Shown here in pieces: positions 9,615 through 17,865 of a DNA stretch of 55,625 nucleotides. The notes beneath the pieces were generated by a model, which saw only the letters and a program-made list of their open reading frames with translations, had not been told where the DNA came from and ran no database searches. The number at the start of each line of letters is the position of its first letter. Within the stretch, counting starts at the first letter, position 1. Location of the stretch: positions 1 to 55,625 of the forward strand of contig CAILWV010000019.1 of NCBI GenBank assembly GCA_903838055.1, read 5' to 3'. The position numbers were made by a program, and so were the translations under genes. The DNA is from an uncultured Bacteroidota bacterium (GTDB lineage: Bacteria; Bacteroidota; Bacteroidia; Flavobacteriales; Flavobacteriaceae).

Positions 9615-11429
9615 ATGATTAAAAAATTACTTTTAACTTTTTTAGTATTTCTATTAAACTTAGCTTCATTTGCTCAAATTAACACACTTCCTGCAACAGA
9701 AAGTTTTACAACTACATTCACACAAGGAACTGCAATTGCTTTTATTCCTAATTGGACAGGATCTACGGTTGCTACAACCAATAAAATATTTCAAGATTTA
9801 GTAGATTATAGTTCAGCTCCAGCCGCACTAAGTATTATTCCTACAAGCTCATTTGACGGGGATGTTCAAGTAAATTTAAACTTAACTTCGTATCAATCTA
9901 TAGTTATTAGTTTTTTAGCAAAATCTATGCTAAATGGAACTGGCACAAGAGATGTGGTATTAACCATGTCTACTTCAATTGACGGAGGAACAACTTGGAT
10001 AGGAAGTACTTCAATTGCTTCTTTGCCAAATGCAAATCAATCAGCATTTACACTATTCAGTTATTCGCTACCTGTTGAAGCAAATAACCAAAGTAATGTT
10101 TTAGTTCGTTTTTATGTAACACGAGGAGCAACAGGTACATCTACTGCAGCTAAATTGGTACTAGATGATTTAACCATTCAACAATCAACAGCCCCCCAAA
10201 TAACTTTAAGCCAAACAGCATTAACTTTTACTCAAGTAAATGGAGTTCCATCACAGAGTCAATCTATTATTGTTTCGGGAAGCAATTTAACAGGAAATGT
10301 AGCGCTTACTACTCCAAATAATTATGAGATTTCAGCAAATTCCTCTACTGGATTTTCTAATTCAGTAAACTTAAATCCCATTTCAGGAAATTTATTATCA
10401 ATACCAGTTTACGTTAGGTTAAACAGTTCTACAAACGGAAGTTTCTCTGGAAATTTAGCCGTAAATTCTTCAGGAGTTTCCACACAAAATGTTATTTTAA
10501 ATGGAAATTGTGTTACTCCAACTTTAACTAATCCTAATCCATTAGCGATAGTAGACTCTTCAAGCTATTCTGTATTTTCTCAATGGGACAATACAAATAC
10601 AACTGGAACCTATCCTGCTAACATGGCATTATGGAGTCATTCTACTACAGATCCAGATTTGAATACTTTATTTGTTGAAGATTGGAATTGCCTTTATAAT
10701 TTAACATCAAGGTCTCGTTTTGTAGGTGAAGGAATTAATGGAATTTCAATGATAAATACCAGTAATTCTCAATTTACAGGGATTTGCGATAATTCAGATC
10801 CAACACAAGCAACAGGTACTACAATAGCATCTGGTAGAGCTGGTGCCTTAGTATTAGCTCTAAATACTTATGGAGTAACAAACGGCTCTCAAATAACGAT
10901 TAACTGGACTGGAAGAACAATTTTACAAAACTTTAGAGCTTATGGCTTGAGAATGCAATACAGAATTGGAACTTCTTCAGGAAACCCAAATGCTGGCTGG
11001 CAAGAATTTTCTTCTACTCAAGAGTATTTAAGCGGTGCGGATGCAACATCTGAAACAAAAACTACTATCTTACCAATAGTTTGTAATGGACAAAATATAG
11101 TACAAATTAGATGGGTCTATTACTACCTAGGAGGAACTACAACAGGGGCTAGAGCTCAGATTGCAATAGATGATATATCTGTTATAGTTGGTAATTTAAG
11201 CAATCAAAGTTTTACACTAGATAACAAAGATTTTATGTTATATCCTAATCCTACTAATAAACAATTAGTTCATTTAAGTAGTGCACAAAATATTCAAATT
11301 TATGATATTAGTGGTAAAGTAATATTTAGCGAAAAAAATACTTCAACAATAAATACTAATACATTTAGCACCGGTATTTATTTTGTTAAAACGGATTTAG
11401 GAATTTCAAAAAAACTAATTATAGAATAA
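9615..11429 (+). CDS. Secreted protein with beta-sandwich domains and T9SS type A sorting domain
   Basis: A 604-aa protein with signal peptide (LLLTFLVFLLNLASFAQ). An N-terminal beta-sandwich (about residues 22-190) is followed by an Ig-like module (about 195-300, ITLSQTALTFTQVNGVPS, YVRLNSS), a second large beta domain (about 305-530) and a T9SS type A tail (DFMLYPNPTNKQ, IYDISGKVIF, TGIYFVKTD). The tail predicts export by the Por machinery and surface attachment or release. It is the last gene of the operon begun at 6489, 15 bp after the porin, and is followed by a terminator. No catalytic motif is recognised. Confidence 0.8.
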   Translation: MIKKLLLTFLVFLLNLASFAQINTLPATESFTTTFTQGTAIAFIPNWTGSTVATTNKIFQDLVDYSSAPAALSIIPTSSFDGDVQVNLNLTSYQSIVISFLAKSMLNGTGTRDVVLTMSTSIDGGTTWIGSTSIASLPNANQSAFTLFSYSLPVEANNQSNVLVRFYVTRGATGTSTAAKLVLDDLTIQQSTAPQITLSQTALTFTQVNGVPSQSQSIIVSGSNLTGNVALTTPNNYEISANSSTGFSNSVNLNPISGNLLSIPVYVRLNSSTNGSFSGNLAVNSSGVSTQNVILNGNCVTPTLTNPNPLAIVDSSSYSVFSQWDNTNTTGTYPANMALWSHSTTDPDLNTLFVEDWNCLYNLTSRSRFVGEGINGISMINTSNSQFTGICDNSDPTQATGTTIASGRAGALVLALNTYGVTNGSQITINWTGRTILQNFRAYGLRMQYRIGTSSGNPNAGWQEFSSTQEYLSGADATSETKTTILPIVCNGQNIVQIRWVYYYLGGTTTGARAQIAIDDISVIVGNLSNQSFTLDNKDFMLYPNPTNKQLVHLSSAQNIQIYDISGKVIFSEKNTSTINTNTFSTGIYFVKTDLGISKKLIIE

Positions 11430-11454
11430 ATTTCCTTATATTTTGTATATATAG

Positions 11455-11483
11455 AAATCCATTCCTTTGAATGGATTTTTTTT
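11455..11483 (+). terminator. Intrinsic terminator of the 6489-11429 operon
   Basis: Inverted repeat AATCCATTC / GAATGGATT with a CTTT loop followed by a run of T, 26 bp after the stop codon at 11429. Confidence 0.8.
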
Positions 11484-11785
11484 GTAAAACTAAAAAAAGA
11501 TTTTAATTGATTTCGAAATACTTATGAAATCTCTATTTTTTTATTTGAATAAAAATTCATACATAATTTTTAAATATTAAAATAAGCTTTATAATGCAAA
11601 TTTAGAATAACTAAAAGCATAAAACAACAATTTCAATTCCTAACCTATTGCTCTTTCAATAGCTTTAAAATAATTCTGTAATTAAGGGAATTTTTGTCTA
11701 CCCACAGGTTTTGGGATTAATCCCAGATAGATACATTGATACACTTTTTTGTATCTCTATTTCAGTACAAGACAACACAAAAAAC
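11484..11785. other. Intergenic region with no recognised feature
   Basis: About 300 bp of AT-rich sequence between the operon terminator and the tRNA terminator. I found no open frame with a plausible product, RNA or clear repeat in it. Confidence 0.6.
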
Positions 11786-11818
11786 AAAAAACCGCTTCGA
11801 AAATCGAAACGGTTTTTA
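11786..11818 (-). terminator. Intrinsic terminator of the tRNA-Thr gene
   Basis: Hairpin with arms AAAACCG-x-TTCGA and TCGAA-x-CGGTTTT, 3-base loop, lying 9 bp past the tRNA 3' end. On the minus strand it ends in a T run. Confidence 0.75.
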
Positions 11819-11826
11819 AAATTAAG

Positions 11827-11900
11827 AGCCGGCGGAGGGACTCGAACCCACGACCTGCTGATTACAAATCAGCTGCTCTAGCCAACTGAGCTACGCTGGC
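11827..11900 (-). tRNA. tRNA-Thr (anticodon TGT)
   Basis: The minus strand folds as a cloverleaf: acceptor GCCAGCG / CGCCGGC, D arm GCTC-AGTTGGCTA-GAGC, anticodon arm GCTGA-TTTGTAA-TCAGC with anticodon TGT, and T arm with loop TTCGAGT. CCA is not encoded. Two non-pairs are visible: A4:C69 in the acceptor and T50:T64 in the T stem. The gene has its own promoter match upstream and a terminator downstream. Confidence 0.93.
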
Positions 11901-11915
11901 AACTCTTGAGTGGTG

Positions 11916-11946
11916 CAAATATAATATTGAAATTTTATTTTCCAAA
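11916..11946 (-). promoter_or_regulatory. Promoter of tRNA-Thr
   Basis: Minus-strand TTTG (11946-11943), 19-bp spacer, TATATTTG (11923-11916): a full match to the Bacteroidota pattern. It ends 15 bp before the tRNA 5' end. Confidence 0.6.
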
Positions 11947-11978
11947 ATATATTTACACTTTTTTCAAATATTTTTTAA

Positions 11979-12245
11979 TTATAAAGCATTGATTTTAGCA
12001 ATCAATTGATTAGCAGTTTGTTCTAATTCTGCGTTGATTTGCTTAAAATGTGCTTTTTTATTTTCTACTTTTTTTGCATTCACCTTTACGATTAAAGCAT
12101 CAAATGAAGTAATTGCCTCATCTATAACTGCATTGGTAGCTTCTGTTGGCTTACCTTCGCTAGTCATTTCATGAATATAAACCGCTTCAATAATATCTCC
12201 TAATACAAAATTGATATCTTTTTTTAAATTTTTTACACTTGGCAT
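11979..12245 (-). CDS. Small conserved protein of unknown function
   Basis: An 88-aa, Lys/Glu/Ala-rich, almost entirely helical protein (DINFVLGDIIEAVYIHEM; AHFKQINAELEQTANQLIAK) with no signal peptide or membrane segment. It resembles small cytosolic proteins common in Flavobacteriia, but I cannot name a function. It lies 56 bp downstream of manA on the same strand and 78 bp upstream of tRNA-Thr. Confidence 0.65.
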   Translation of the reverse strand: MPSVKNLKKDINFVLGDIIEAVYIHEMTSEGKPTEATNAVIDEAITSFDALIVKVNAKKVENKKAHFKQINAELEQTANQLIAKINAL

Positions 12246-12301
12246 TTTTCTTTTATTTAATAATTCGGATGCAAAATTACATATAATCTTTCTAATATTT
12301 G

Positions 12302-13264
12302 TTAAGAAATGTATATTTCTAATATCGAGGCATTCCCATTTATTTCAAACTCCAACATTTCAGCAGGAAGCAAAACAGTATCCCCTATTTTGTAGTTATA
12401 AATATTCCCATAATATGTCAAAGAAAAATCCCCTTCTATGCACATATAAACTGTAAAAGACTGACCATTTTTAACAACTGAAACTTTTCCTTCTAAAGGG
12501 ATAAAATTAGTAGTGAAGTAGTTACAATCTACAACTGCATTAGATGTATTAGTAATTTTAGAATATTTTTTTTCTGCAGCAACTACATTATAATTAATTG
12601 CATCTAAAGCTAAATCTAAATGCAGTTCTCTTGCATTTCCTTTATCATCTACCCTATCAAAATCATATAATCTATAGGTAATATCTGAGGTTTGTTGTAT
12701 CTCTGCAATTACAGTTCCTGCTCCAATGGCATGGACTGTTCCAGTTTGAAGAAAAAAAACATCGCCTTTTTGAACTGGTTTAGTGTCTAATATGGATAGG
12801 ATGGTATTATTTTCTAGACTCTTCAAATATTCTTTTGGAGAAGATTTTTCTTTAAACCCTACAATTAACCTTGCATCTACATCTGCTTGCATCACAAACC
12901 ACATTTCAGTTTTGCCAAAAGAATTATGGCGTTCAGCTGCCAAAGCATCGTTAGGGTGAACTTGAATGGATAAATCTTCGCGCGCATCTAAATATTTGAA
13001 CAATAAAGGAAATTGTTTTCCGAAATGTTTATAAACTTTTTTTCCTAAAACCTGTTCAGGTAATTCGTTAATAATTTCGTTTAACGATTTGTCTTTTAAT
13101 AATCCATTAGCAATTAGGCTTACTTCATTTTCAACAGTTGAAATTTCCCAACATTCTCCAGTTTTATTAGATGTAATAGGCTTGTTTAAATAGCTTTTTA
13201 ATTTGGTACCGCCCCAAATCCTTTCTTTAAATATTGGTTGAAATTGTAACGGATATAGCTTCAT
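12302..13264 (-). CDS. manA: Mannose-6-phosphate isomerase, class I
   Basis: A 320-aa cytosolic enzyme interconverting mannose-6-phosphate and fructose-6-phosphate. Visible zinc-site features are QVHPND (His103), GKTEMWF (Glu120) and the later QTGTVHAIGAG. The N-terminal FKERIWGGTKL and TGECWEIS motifs are typical of the short bacterial type I form. It probably has its own promoter (13324-13351) downstream of the peroxiredoxin gene. The context is housekeeping; a link to the distant sugar locus is not evident. Confidence 0.9.
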   Translation of the reverse strand: MKLYPLQFQPIFKERIWGGTKLKSYLNKPITSNKTGECWEISTVENEVSLIANGLLKDKSLNEIINELPEQVLGKKVYKHFGKQFPLLFKYLDAREDLSIQVHPNDALAAERHNSFGKTEMWFVMQADVDARLIVGFKEKSSPKEYLKSLENNTILSILDTKPVQKGDVFFLQTGTVHAIGAGTVIAEIQQTSDITYRLYDFDRVDDKGNARELHLDLALDAINYNVVAAEKKYSKITNTSNAVVDCNYFTTNFIPLEGKVSVVKNGQSFTVYMCIEGDFSLTYYGNIYNYKIGDTVLLPAEMLEFEINGNASILEIYIS

Positions 13265-13323
13265 AAATTTTCAAATAGACAATTTTCAAATTGTATACCC
13301 GGTTCATCGGGAAAATTGGTTTA

Positions 13324-13351
13324 CAAAAGTAACTAAATACTTCTCTTCAAA
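13324..13351 (-). promoter_or_regulatory. Candidate promoter of manA
   Basis: Minus-strand TTTG (13351-13348), 16-bp spacer, TACTTTTG (13331-13324), about 60 bp before the manA ATG. The spacer is slightly shorter than usual. Confidence 0.4.
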
Positions 13352-13359
13352 AAATAATA

Positions 13360-13809
13360 TTATGGTTTTTTAAGAATTTCGAGTGCTTTTTCAATATGAA
13401 TTTTACTTGACATACTGTTAAAAATCATAAGAATAACTCCATTTTTATCGGCTACAAAAGTTTCGCGACCAGGAAGAAAAATAAGTGAGTTTTCAACTCC
13501 AAATAATTTCCTTAATTTTTTATCAGAATCAGAAAGCAAAATAAAAGGTAAGTTAAATTTACTTTTAAACTTAATATGGGAAGTAACCGAATCAGCGCTA
13601 ATGCCAATAACTTCTGCACCTAAATCTTTAAAATCTTGGTAATTATCCCTAAAACCGCATGCTTGTGTTGTACACCCAGGGGTATTATCTTTAGGATAAA
13701 AATAAATCACAACAGACTGTTTTCCAATGTAATCCTTACTGTGAAAAACAGTTCCATTAGTATCAATTGCAGAGAAATCAGGAAGGGTATCACCAATTTT
13801 TAATGCCAT
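13360..13809 (-). CDS. bcp: Thiol peroxidase, Bcp/PrxQ-type peroxiredoxin
   Basis: A 149-aa cytosolic peroxiredoxin reducing hydroperoxides with thioredoxin-type donors. The motif DNTPGCTTQACGFRD carries the peroxidatic Cys46 and, five residues on, the resolving Cys51, as in PrxQ. The YFYPKDNTPG lead-in and length fit the family. Its start lies one base after the stop of queD, so the two are probably co-transcribed. Confidence 0.9.
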   Translation of the reverse strand: MALKIGDTLPDFSAIDTNGTVFHSKDYIGKQSVVIYFYPKDNTPGCTTQACGFRDNYQDFKDLGAEVIGISADSVTSHIKFKSKFNLPFILLSDSDKKLRKLFGVENSLIFLPGRETFVADKNGVILMIFNSMSSKIHIEKALEILKKP

Positions 13810-13810
13810 T

Positions 13811-14221
13811 TTAATTTCCTTTATAGGTTACAAAATTGCGAGGTGTTTCATATAGAACAACTTCTAATTCGTAGGTTAAATCAATATGACTTCTAAGTTT
13901 ATTCCAAATTACGACAGCAATATTTTCGGCTGTTGGATTCAAATCAGCAAATTCTGGAACATCTAAGTTTAGATTTTTATGATCAAAAGCATCTTCAATA
14001 TTTCCTTTTATTAAATCGGAAAGTATCTTTACATCCACCACAAAACCAGTTTCGGGATCTATTGGACCAGTAACCGAAACTATCAACTCGTAATTATGCC
14101 CATGAAAATTAGGATTATTACATTTCCCAAAAACAATATTGTTTTTCTCATCAGTCCAGTCTTTTCGGAACAATCTATGGGCTGCATTAAAATGGGCTTT
14201 TCTGGAAACAGTTACTTTCAT
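13811..14221 (-). CDS. queD: 6-carboxy-tetrahydropterin synthase (QueD/PTPS family)
   Basis: A 136-aa enzyme converting dihydroneopterin triphosphate to a tetrahydropterin, most likely for queuosine synthesis. Zinc ligands are seen as His15 (HFNAAHRLF) and His40/His42 (NPNFHGHNYE). The catalytic Cys34 lies in FGKCNNPNFHGH. A conserved Glu occurs near the C-terminus (YELEVVLYETPRN). A eukaryote-like PTPS activity cannot be excluded from sequence alone. Its stop is one base before the bcp start. Confidence 0.88.
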   Translation of the reverse strand: MKVTVSRKAHFNAAHRLFRKDWTDEKNNIVFGKCNNPNFHGHNYELIVSVTGPIDPETGFVVDVKILSDLIKGNIEDAFDHKNLNLDVPEFADLNPTAENIAVVIWNKLRSHIDLTYELEVVLYETPRNFVTYKGN

Positions 14222-14236
14222 TGGGTAATGATTAAG

Positions 14237-14275
14237 GTATTGGATTCTGGGTATTGGGTTCTGGGTATTGGGTTT
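14237..14275. repeat. Short 14-bp tandem repeat
   Basis: About 2.7 copies of gtattggrttctgg lie between idi and queD. G-rich on the plus strand and unlike its surroundings, it could vary in copy number. Confidence 0.75.
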
Positions 14276-14294
14276 AAGATAAAATTCTTAATTT

Positions 14295-14822
14295 CTATAA
14301 TTTGTGATCTTCAAGATAGTGATAAAATTCGTCAAAAATTATTTTAAACCAAACGGTGTAGAGATCCGGGTTTTGTTTCATGTCTATTTTTACTTCTTCA
14401 ATACTCATCCATTTCCAACTTTCTACTTCTTCGGAATTTATTTTTGGATTCTCGTTATAATACCCTATCATCACATGGTCTAGTTCGTGCTCCGTCAAGC
14501 CGTTATCAAAAGGAGCCTTATATATAAAATGAAACAATTCTTTAAGCTCAGTAACAAATCCCATTTCTTCAAAAAGTCTTCTCGAACCGGCTTCAATATT
14601 AGTTTCGCCAGCCCGCTGGTGACTACAACAAGTATTAGTCCATAACAATGGGGAATGGTATTTTTGATGGGCACGTTGTTGTAACATGATTTCGTTTTTG
14701 TTATTCAAGACAAAAACCGAAAAAGCGCGATGTAAAACAGCCTTTTCATGTGCTTCAAGTTTGTTCATTAGCCCAATAGGCTCGTCTTTTTCGTTAACTA
14801 GTATTACTTGCTCTTCTTTCAT
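14295..14822 (-). CDS. idi: Isopentenyl-diphosphate delta-isomerase, type 1 (Nudix)
   Basis: A 175-aa cytosolic enzyme interconverting IPP and DMAPP. Seen: metal-site His25 and His31 (AHEKAVLHRAFSV), the catalytic Cys in WTNTCCSH (Cys66), the Nudix-like stretch AGSRRLFEEMGF, and the second active-site acid in TEHELDHVMIG. The length matches bacterial type 1 enzymes. It is followed on the same strand by queD after a 73-bp spacer that holds the 14-bp repeat. Confidence 0.92.
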   Translation of the reverse strand: MKEEQVILVNEKDEPIGLMNKLEAHEKAVLHRAFSVFVLNNKNEIMLQQRAHQKYHSPLLWTNTCCSHQRAGETNIEAGSRRLFEEMGFVTELKELFHFIYKAPFDNGLTEHELDHVMIGYYNENPKINSEEVESWKWMSIEEVKIDMKQNPDLYTVWFKIIFDEFYHYLEDHKL

Positions 14823-14934
14823 ATAATTTTTATACTTGTCAAAAATACAAAAAAAGATTTGGTACCTCTATTTATATAAATCAACAACCGTTAAACTTTC
14901 CTTAAAGAAGTCCTTTTAGTTTTCAAAATAACAT

Positions 14935-14962
14935 TTTGTAGTGTTTTCCTGTTGTAAATTTG
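14935..14962 (+). promoter_or_regulatory. Promoter of the MsrB-MsrA gene
   Basis: TTTG (14935-14938), 16-bp spacer, TAAATTTG (14955-14962), 25 bp before the ATG at 14988. The -7 element is a perfect match; the spacer is a little short. Confidence 0.5.
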
Positions 14963-14987
14963 TAACCTAATTCAAATTTAGATTGCT

Positions 14988-16094
14988 ATGAAAAAAATGT
15001 TTAACTTTTGGATATTACTTCCGTTATTTGTATTAAACGCTTGTGGCCAATCAAATAAAAAAAATGAAAAAACTCCAAAATCTTCTACTATGGAAAATGT
15101 AATTAATAAACCTGAGAATCCTTATTATTCGAATACGGATACTACAAAATTAAATATTTCTGATGCTGATTGGAAGAAAGTACTTTCACCTGATTTGTAT
15201 GCCGTAGCGCGGCAAGCTGATACAGAAAGAGCTTTTACAGGAACTATGTGGAATTCTGAAACTAAAGGAACCTATTATTGTGCTGCTTGTGGTTATAGAT
15301 TATTTAAATCTAACCAAAAGTTTACTAGCAGTTGTGGTTGGCCAAGTTTTTTTGAGCAGGACAATAAAGAAAGTATCACCTTTAAATCGGATAATTCATT
15401 TGGAATGCAGCGCACCGAAGCTAATTGTGGCAGATGTAATAGTCATTTAGGACATTTATTTGACGATGGCCCAGAGCCAACAGGAAAAAGATATTGTATG
15501 AACGCTATTTCTTTAGATTTTGTTCCTGCTGCAGTAAAACTAGATAAATCCAATGGAAACATTGAAACAATAATACTTGGAGGCGGTTGCTATTGGTGTG
15601 TTGAAGCTGTATATGAAAATTTAAAAGGAGTAAAATCGGTGGTGTCTGGATTTTCAGGAGGAACAGTAGCTAATCCGAGCTATGAAGAAGTTTGTACAGG
15701 AAGTACTGGCCATGCAGAAGTAGTTAAAATTACTTACGATAAAACAGTTACTAATTTGAATGAACTATTTCAAGTCTTTTTTACCGTTCATGACCCAACA
15801 ACCTTGAATAGACAAGGAGCCGATGTGGGAACACAGTATAGATCGGTTATTTTCTATTCTGACGAAGAACAGAAAAAAGCAGCAGAAAGCATTATCAAAG
15901 AATTGAATGATAAAAATGTTTATCCAAGTAAGATTGTAACTGTTGTTGAAGCATTTGAAAAGTTTTATCCTGCCGAAGATTACCATCAAAATTATTACAA
16001 TGACAATAAAGAACAACCATATTGTAAAATGGTAATTCAACCAAAAATAGAAAAATTCGAAAAGGTTTTTAAAGACCGATTGAAAAAACAATAA
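14988..16094 (+). CDS. msrBA: MsrB-MsrA fusion, methionine sulfoxide reductase lipoprotein
   Basis: A 368-aa fusion that reduces both stereoisomers of methionine sulfoxide. The signal ends in a lipobox (LNACG, Cys19), so it acts on envelope proteins. MsrB comes first (about residues 50-180): zinc Cys98/Cys101 (CAAC) and Cys147/Cys150 (CGRC), catalytic Cys170 in KRYCMNAISLDF. MsrA follows (about 192-365) with GGGCYWCVEAVY, catalytic Cys201; Tyr replaces the usual Phe of GCFWC. The B-then-A order is opposite to PilB-like fusions. It has its own promoter and a terminator shared with the converging gene. Confidence 0.93.
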   Translation: MKKMFNFWILLPLFVLNACGQSNKKNEKTPKSSTMENVINKPENPYYSNTDTTKLNISDADWKKVLSPDLYAVARQADTERAFTGTMWNSETKGTYYCAACGYRLFKSNQKFTSSCGWPSFFEQDNKESITFKSDNSFGMQRTEANCGRCNSHLGHLFDDGPEPTGKRYCMNAISLDFVPAAVKLDKSNGNIETIILGGGCYWCVEAVYENLKGVKSVVSGFSGGTVANPSYEEVCTGSTGHAEVVKITYDKTVTNLNELFQVFFTVHDPTTLNRQGADVGTQYRSVIFYSDEEQKKAAESIIKELNDKNVYPSKIVTVVEAFEKFYPAEDYHQNYYNDNKEQPYCKMVIQPKIEKFEKVFKDRLKKQ

Positions 16095-16100
16095 AACTAA

Positions 16101-16129
16101 AAAGTCTCCGAAACGGAGACTTTTTTTTA
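16101..16129. terminator. Bidirectional intrinsic terminator
   Basis: GTCTCCG-AAA-CGGAGAC flanked by A and T runs on the two sides lies between the converging msrBA and aldehyde dehydrogenase genes. It overlaps the stop codon of the latter (16127-16129). Confidence 0.85.
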
Positions 16130-17707
16130 TAAAATATAATCTGTAGTAATGAAATTAGATTCTTTGCTATTTAACAATTCTTGTAAAATTTCATTATTGT
16201 AAATATTATCTTTTGAAGCAACAAATGTCCTAATAGAAAAAGAGCGAAGAGCATCATGAATACTTAATGTCCCTACGGCAGAATCTTTTCTTCCTGTAAA
16301 TGGATACACATCTGGACCTCGCTGGCAAGAACTATTTAAATTTACACGACAAACTAAATTCACTAAAGTATCAATAAGTGGCGCAAGGGTTTTAATGTCC
16401 TTGCCAAACAAACTTACTTGCTGACCATAATTAGATTCGGCCATATCATGTAATGGTTCTTGAATATCTTTGAAAGTTAATACTGGAACTACTGGACCAA
16501 ATTGCTCTTCGTGATAAACACGCATTTGTTTATTTACGGGAAACAAAACTGCAGGAAAAATATAATTTTCAGAATGTTGTCCTCCTTTATTATTTAAGAT
16601 TTTTGCACCTTTTGCTATAGCATCATCAACTAGTTCTTGAATATATGCTGGTTTTTCTTTTTCTGGTAATGGTGTCAATAAAACTCCATTTTCCCACGGA
16701 TTTCCAAAAGTCAACGCATCTACTTTTTCGGAAAATCGTTTATTAAATTCGGCAGCAATAGTTTCATGTACATATAAAATTTTTAATGCTGTACATCGTT
16801 GCCCATTAAAAGACAATGATCCTGTAACACATTCTTGAATTGCTAAATCCAAATCGGCATCCGGTAAAATAATAGCCGGATTTTTTGCTTCTAATCCTAA
16901 AATAAGTCGCAATCTATTTTTATTTGGATGCTGGTCTTGTAGAGCAATTGCCGATTTACTATTCCCTATTAATGCCAATACCGCAACTTTTCCAGATTTC
17001 ATTATTGGGGAAGCAACGTCTCTACCCCTGCCGTAAACTATATTAATTACTCCTTTTGGAAAACTACTTCTAAAAGCTTCAAGTAAAGGTGAAATCAATA
17101 AAACTCCGTGTTTTGCAGGTTTGAAAATAACTGTATTCCCCATTATTATTGCAGGAATTAATAAGGAAAATGTTTCGTTTAATGGATAATTATATGGACC
17201 TAGACACAATACAACTCCAAGTGGACCACGACGAACCATTGCGTTAACTCCTTGACTTTTTGTAAATCTAGAATTGGAGCGATCTAATTCTTTATAATCT
17301 TCAATGGTATCGTATATATAATCTACTGTTCTATCAAACTCTTTTTCTGAATCGGATAATGATTTTCCAATTTCCCACATTAAGAATTTCACTACTTCAC
17401 TTCGAGTAGCTTTCATTTGAGTGACAAAATTTTGCATGCATTTTATACGATCTATAACTTTCATTGTAGGCCATAGCCCTTGTCCGTTATCATAAGCATC
17501 AAATGCTGCTTTAGTAACCTCATCCGCTTCAGGCTCTCCCATTGCTGGAATACTTCCTAATAGAGTTGGTGCATAATCTGAGGTGGTAGATATGGTAGAA
17601 AAAACCGGAGTGATTTCGCCATTCCATTTTTTTAATTCCCCATTAACTAAATAAGTGTCTTGGAGTAACGGTTTGTTTATTTGAAATTCTAGTGGAATTA
17701 TTTTCAT
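16127..17707 (-). CDS. NADP-dependent aldehyde dehydrogenase, GapN-like (non-phosphorylating glyceraldehyde-3-phosphate dehydrogenase)
   Basis: A 526-aa cytosolic aldehyde dehydrogenase. Active-site features: GPYNYPLNE (Asn173), general base Glu273 in [12 protein letters not shown], catalytic Cys305 in [10 protein letters not shown]. The overall pattern, including TPLPEKEKP and the [19 protein letters not shown] tail, fits the GapN group, which oxidises glyceraldehyde-3-phosphate to 3-phosphoglycerate with NADP. Other sugar-derived aldehydes are possible. It is separated from the upstream locus by a terminator, so it is probably not part of it although on the same strand. Confidence 0.8.
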   Translation of the reverse strand: MKIIPLEFQINKPLLQDTYLVNGELKKWNGEITPVFSTISTTSDYAPTLLGSIPAMGEPEADEVTKAAFDAYDNGQGLWPTMKVIDRIKCMQNFVTQMKATRSEVVKFLMWEIGKSLSDSEKEFDRTVDYIYDTIEDYKELDRSNSRFTKSQGVNAMVRRGPLGVVLCLGPYNYPLNETFSLLIPAIIMGNTVIFKPAKHGVLLISPLLEAFRSSFPKGVINIVYGRGRDVASPIMKSGKVAVLALIGNSKSAIALQDQHPNKNRLRLILGLEAKNPAIILPDADLDLAIQECVTGSLSFNGQRCTALKILYVHETIAAEFNKRFSEKVDALTFGNPWENGVLLTPLPEKEKPAYIQELVDDAIAKGAKILNNKGGQHSENYIFPAVLFPVNKQMRVYHEEQFGPVVPVLTFKDIQEPLHDMAESNYGQQVSLFGKDIKTLAPLIDTLVNLVCRVNLNSSCQRGPDVYPFTGRKDSAVGTLSIHDALRSFSIRTFVASKDNIYNNEILQELLNSKESNFITTDYIL

Positions 17708-17807
17708 AAATACTATTTTTTAATAAAATTACACTTAATTAATTACCGACACTATTTTTTCAAAATAAAGTAATTAACTATATCGATATTTAGCACTAAT
17801 TTACATA

Positions 17808-17835
17808 AAAAACACTCACATATTGCGAGTGTTTT
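17808..17835 (-). terminator. Intrinsic terminator after the kduI-kduD-DUF4861 operon
   Basis: Inverted repeat AACACTC / GAGTGTT with a 9-base loop, T-rich on its 3' side on the minus strand, about 30 bp beyond the stop at 17866. It marks the downstream end of the polysaccharide locus. Confidence 0.7.
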
Positions 17836-17865
17836 ATTATGTAAATGGTAAGATTTAAAAAGTTT

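Noticed and set aside
13276..13317. Inverted repeats in the manA leader (ACAATTT / AAATTGT and CCCG / CGGG)
   Set aside because: Short and not followed by a T run or a known riboswitch pattern; could be chance in AT-rich DNA.
15765..16091. Minus-strand 108-aa hydrophobic frame inside msrBA
   Set aside because: Antisense shadow of a well-conserved MsrA domain; no independent start signals or neighbours.
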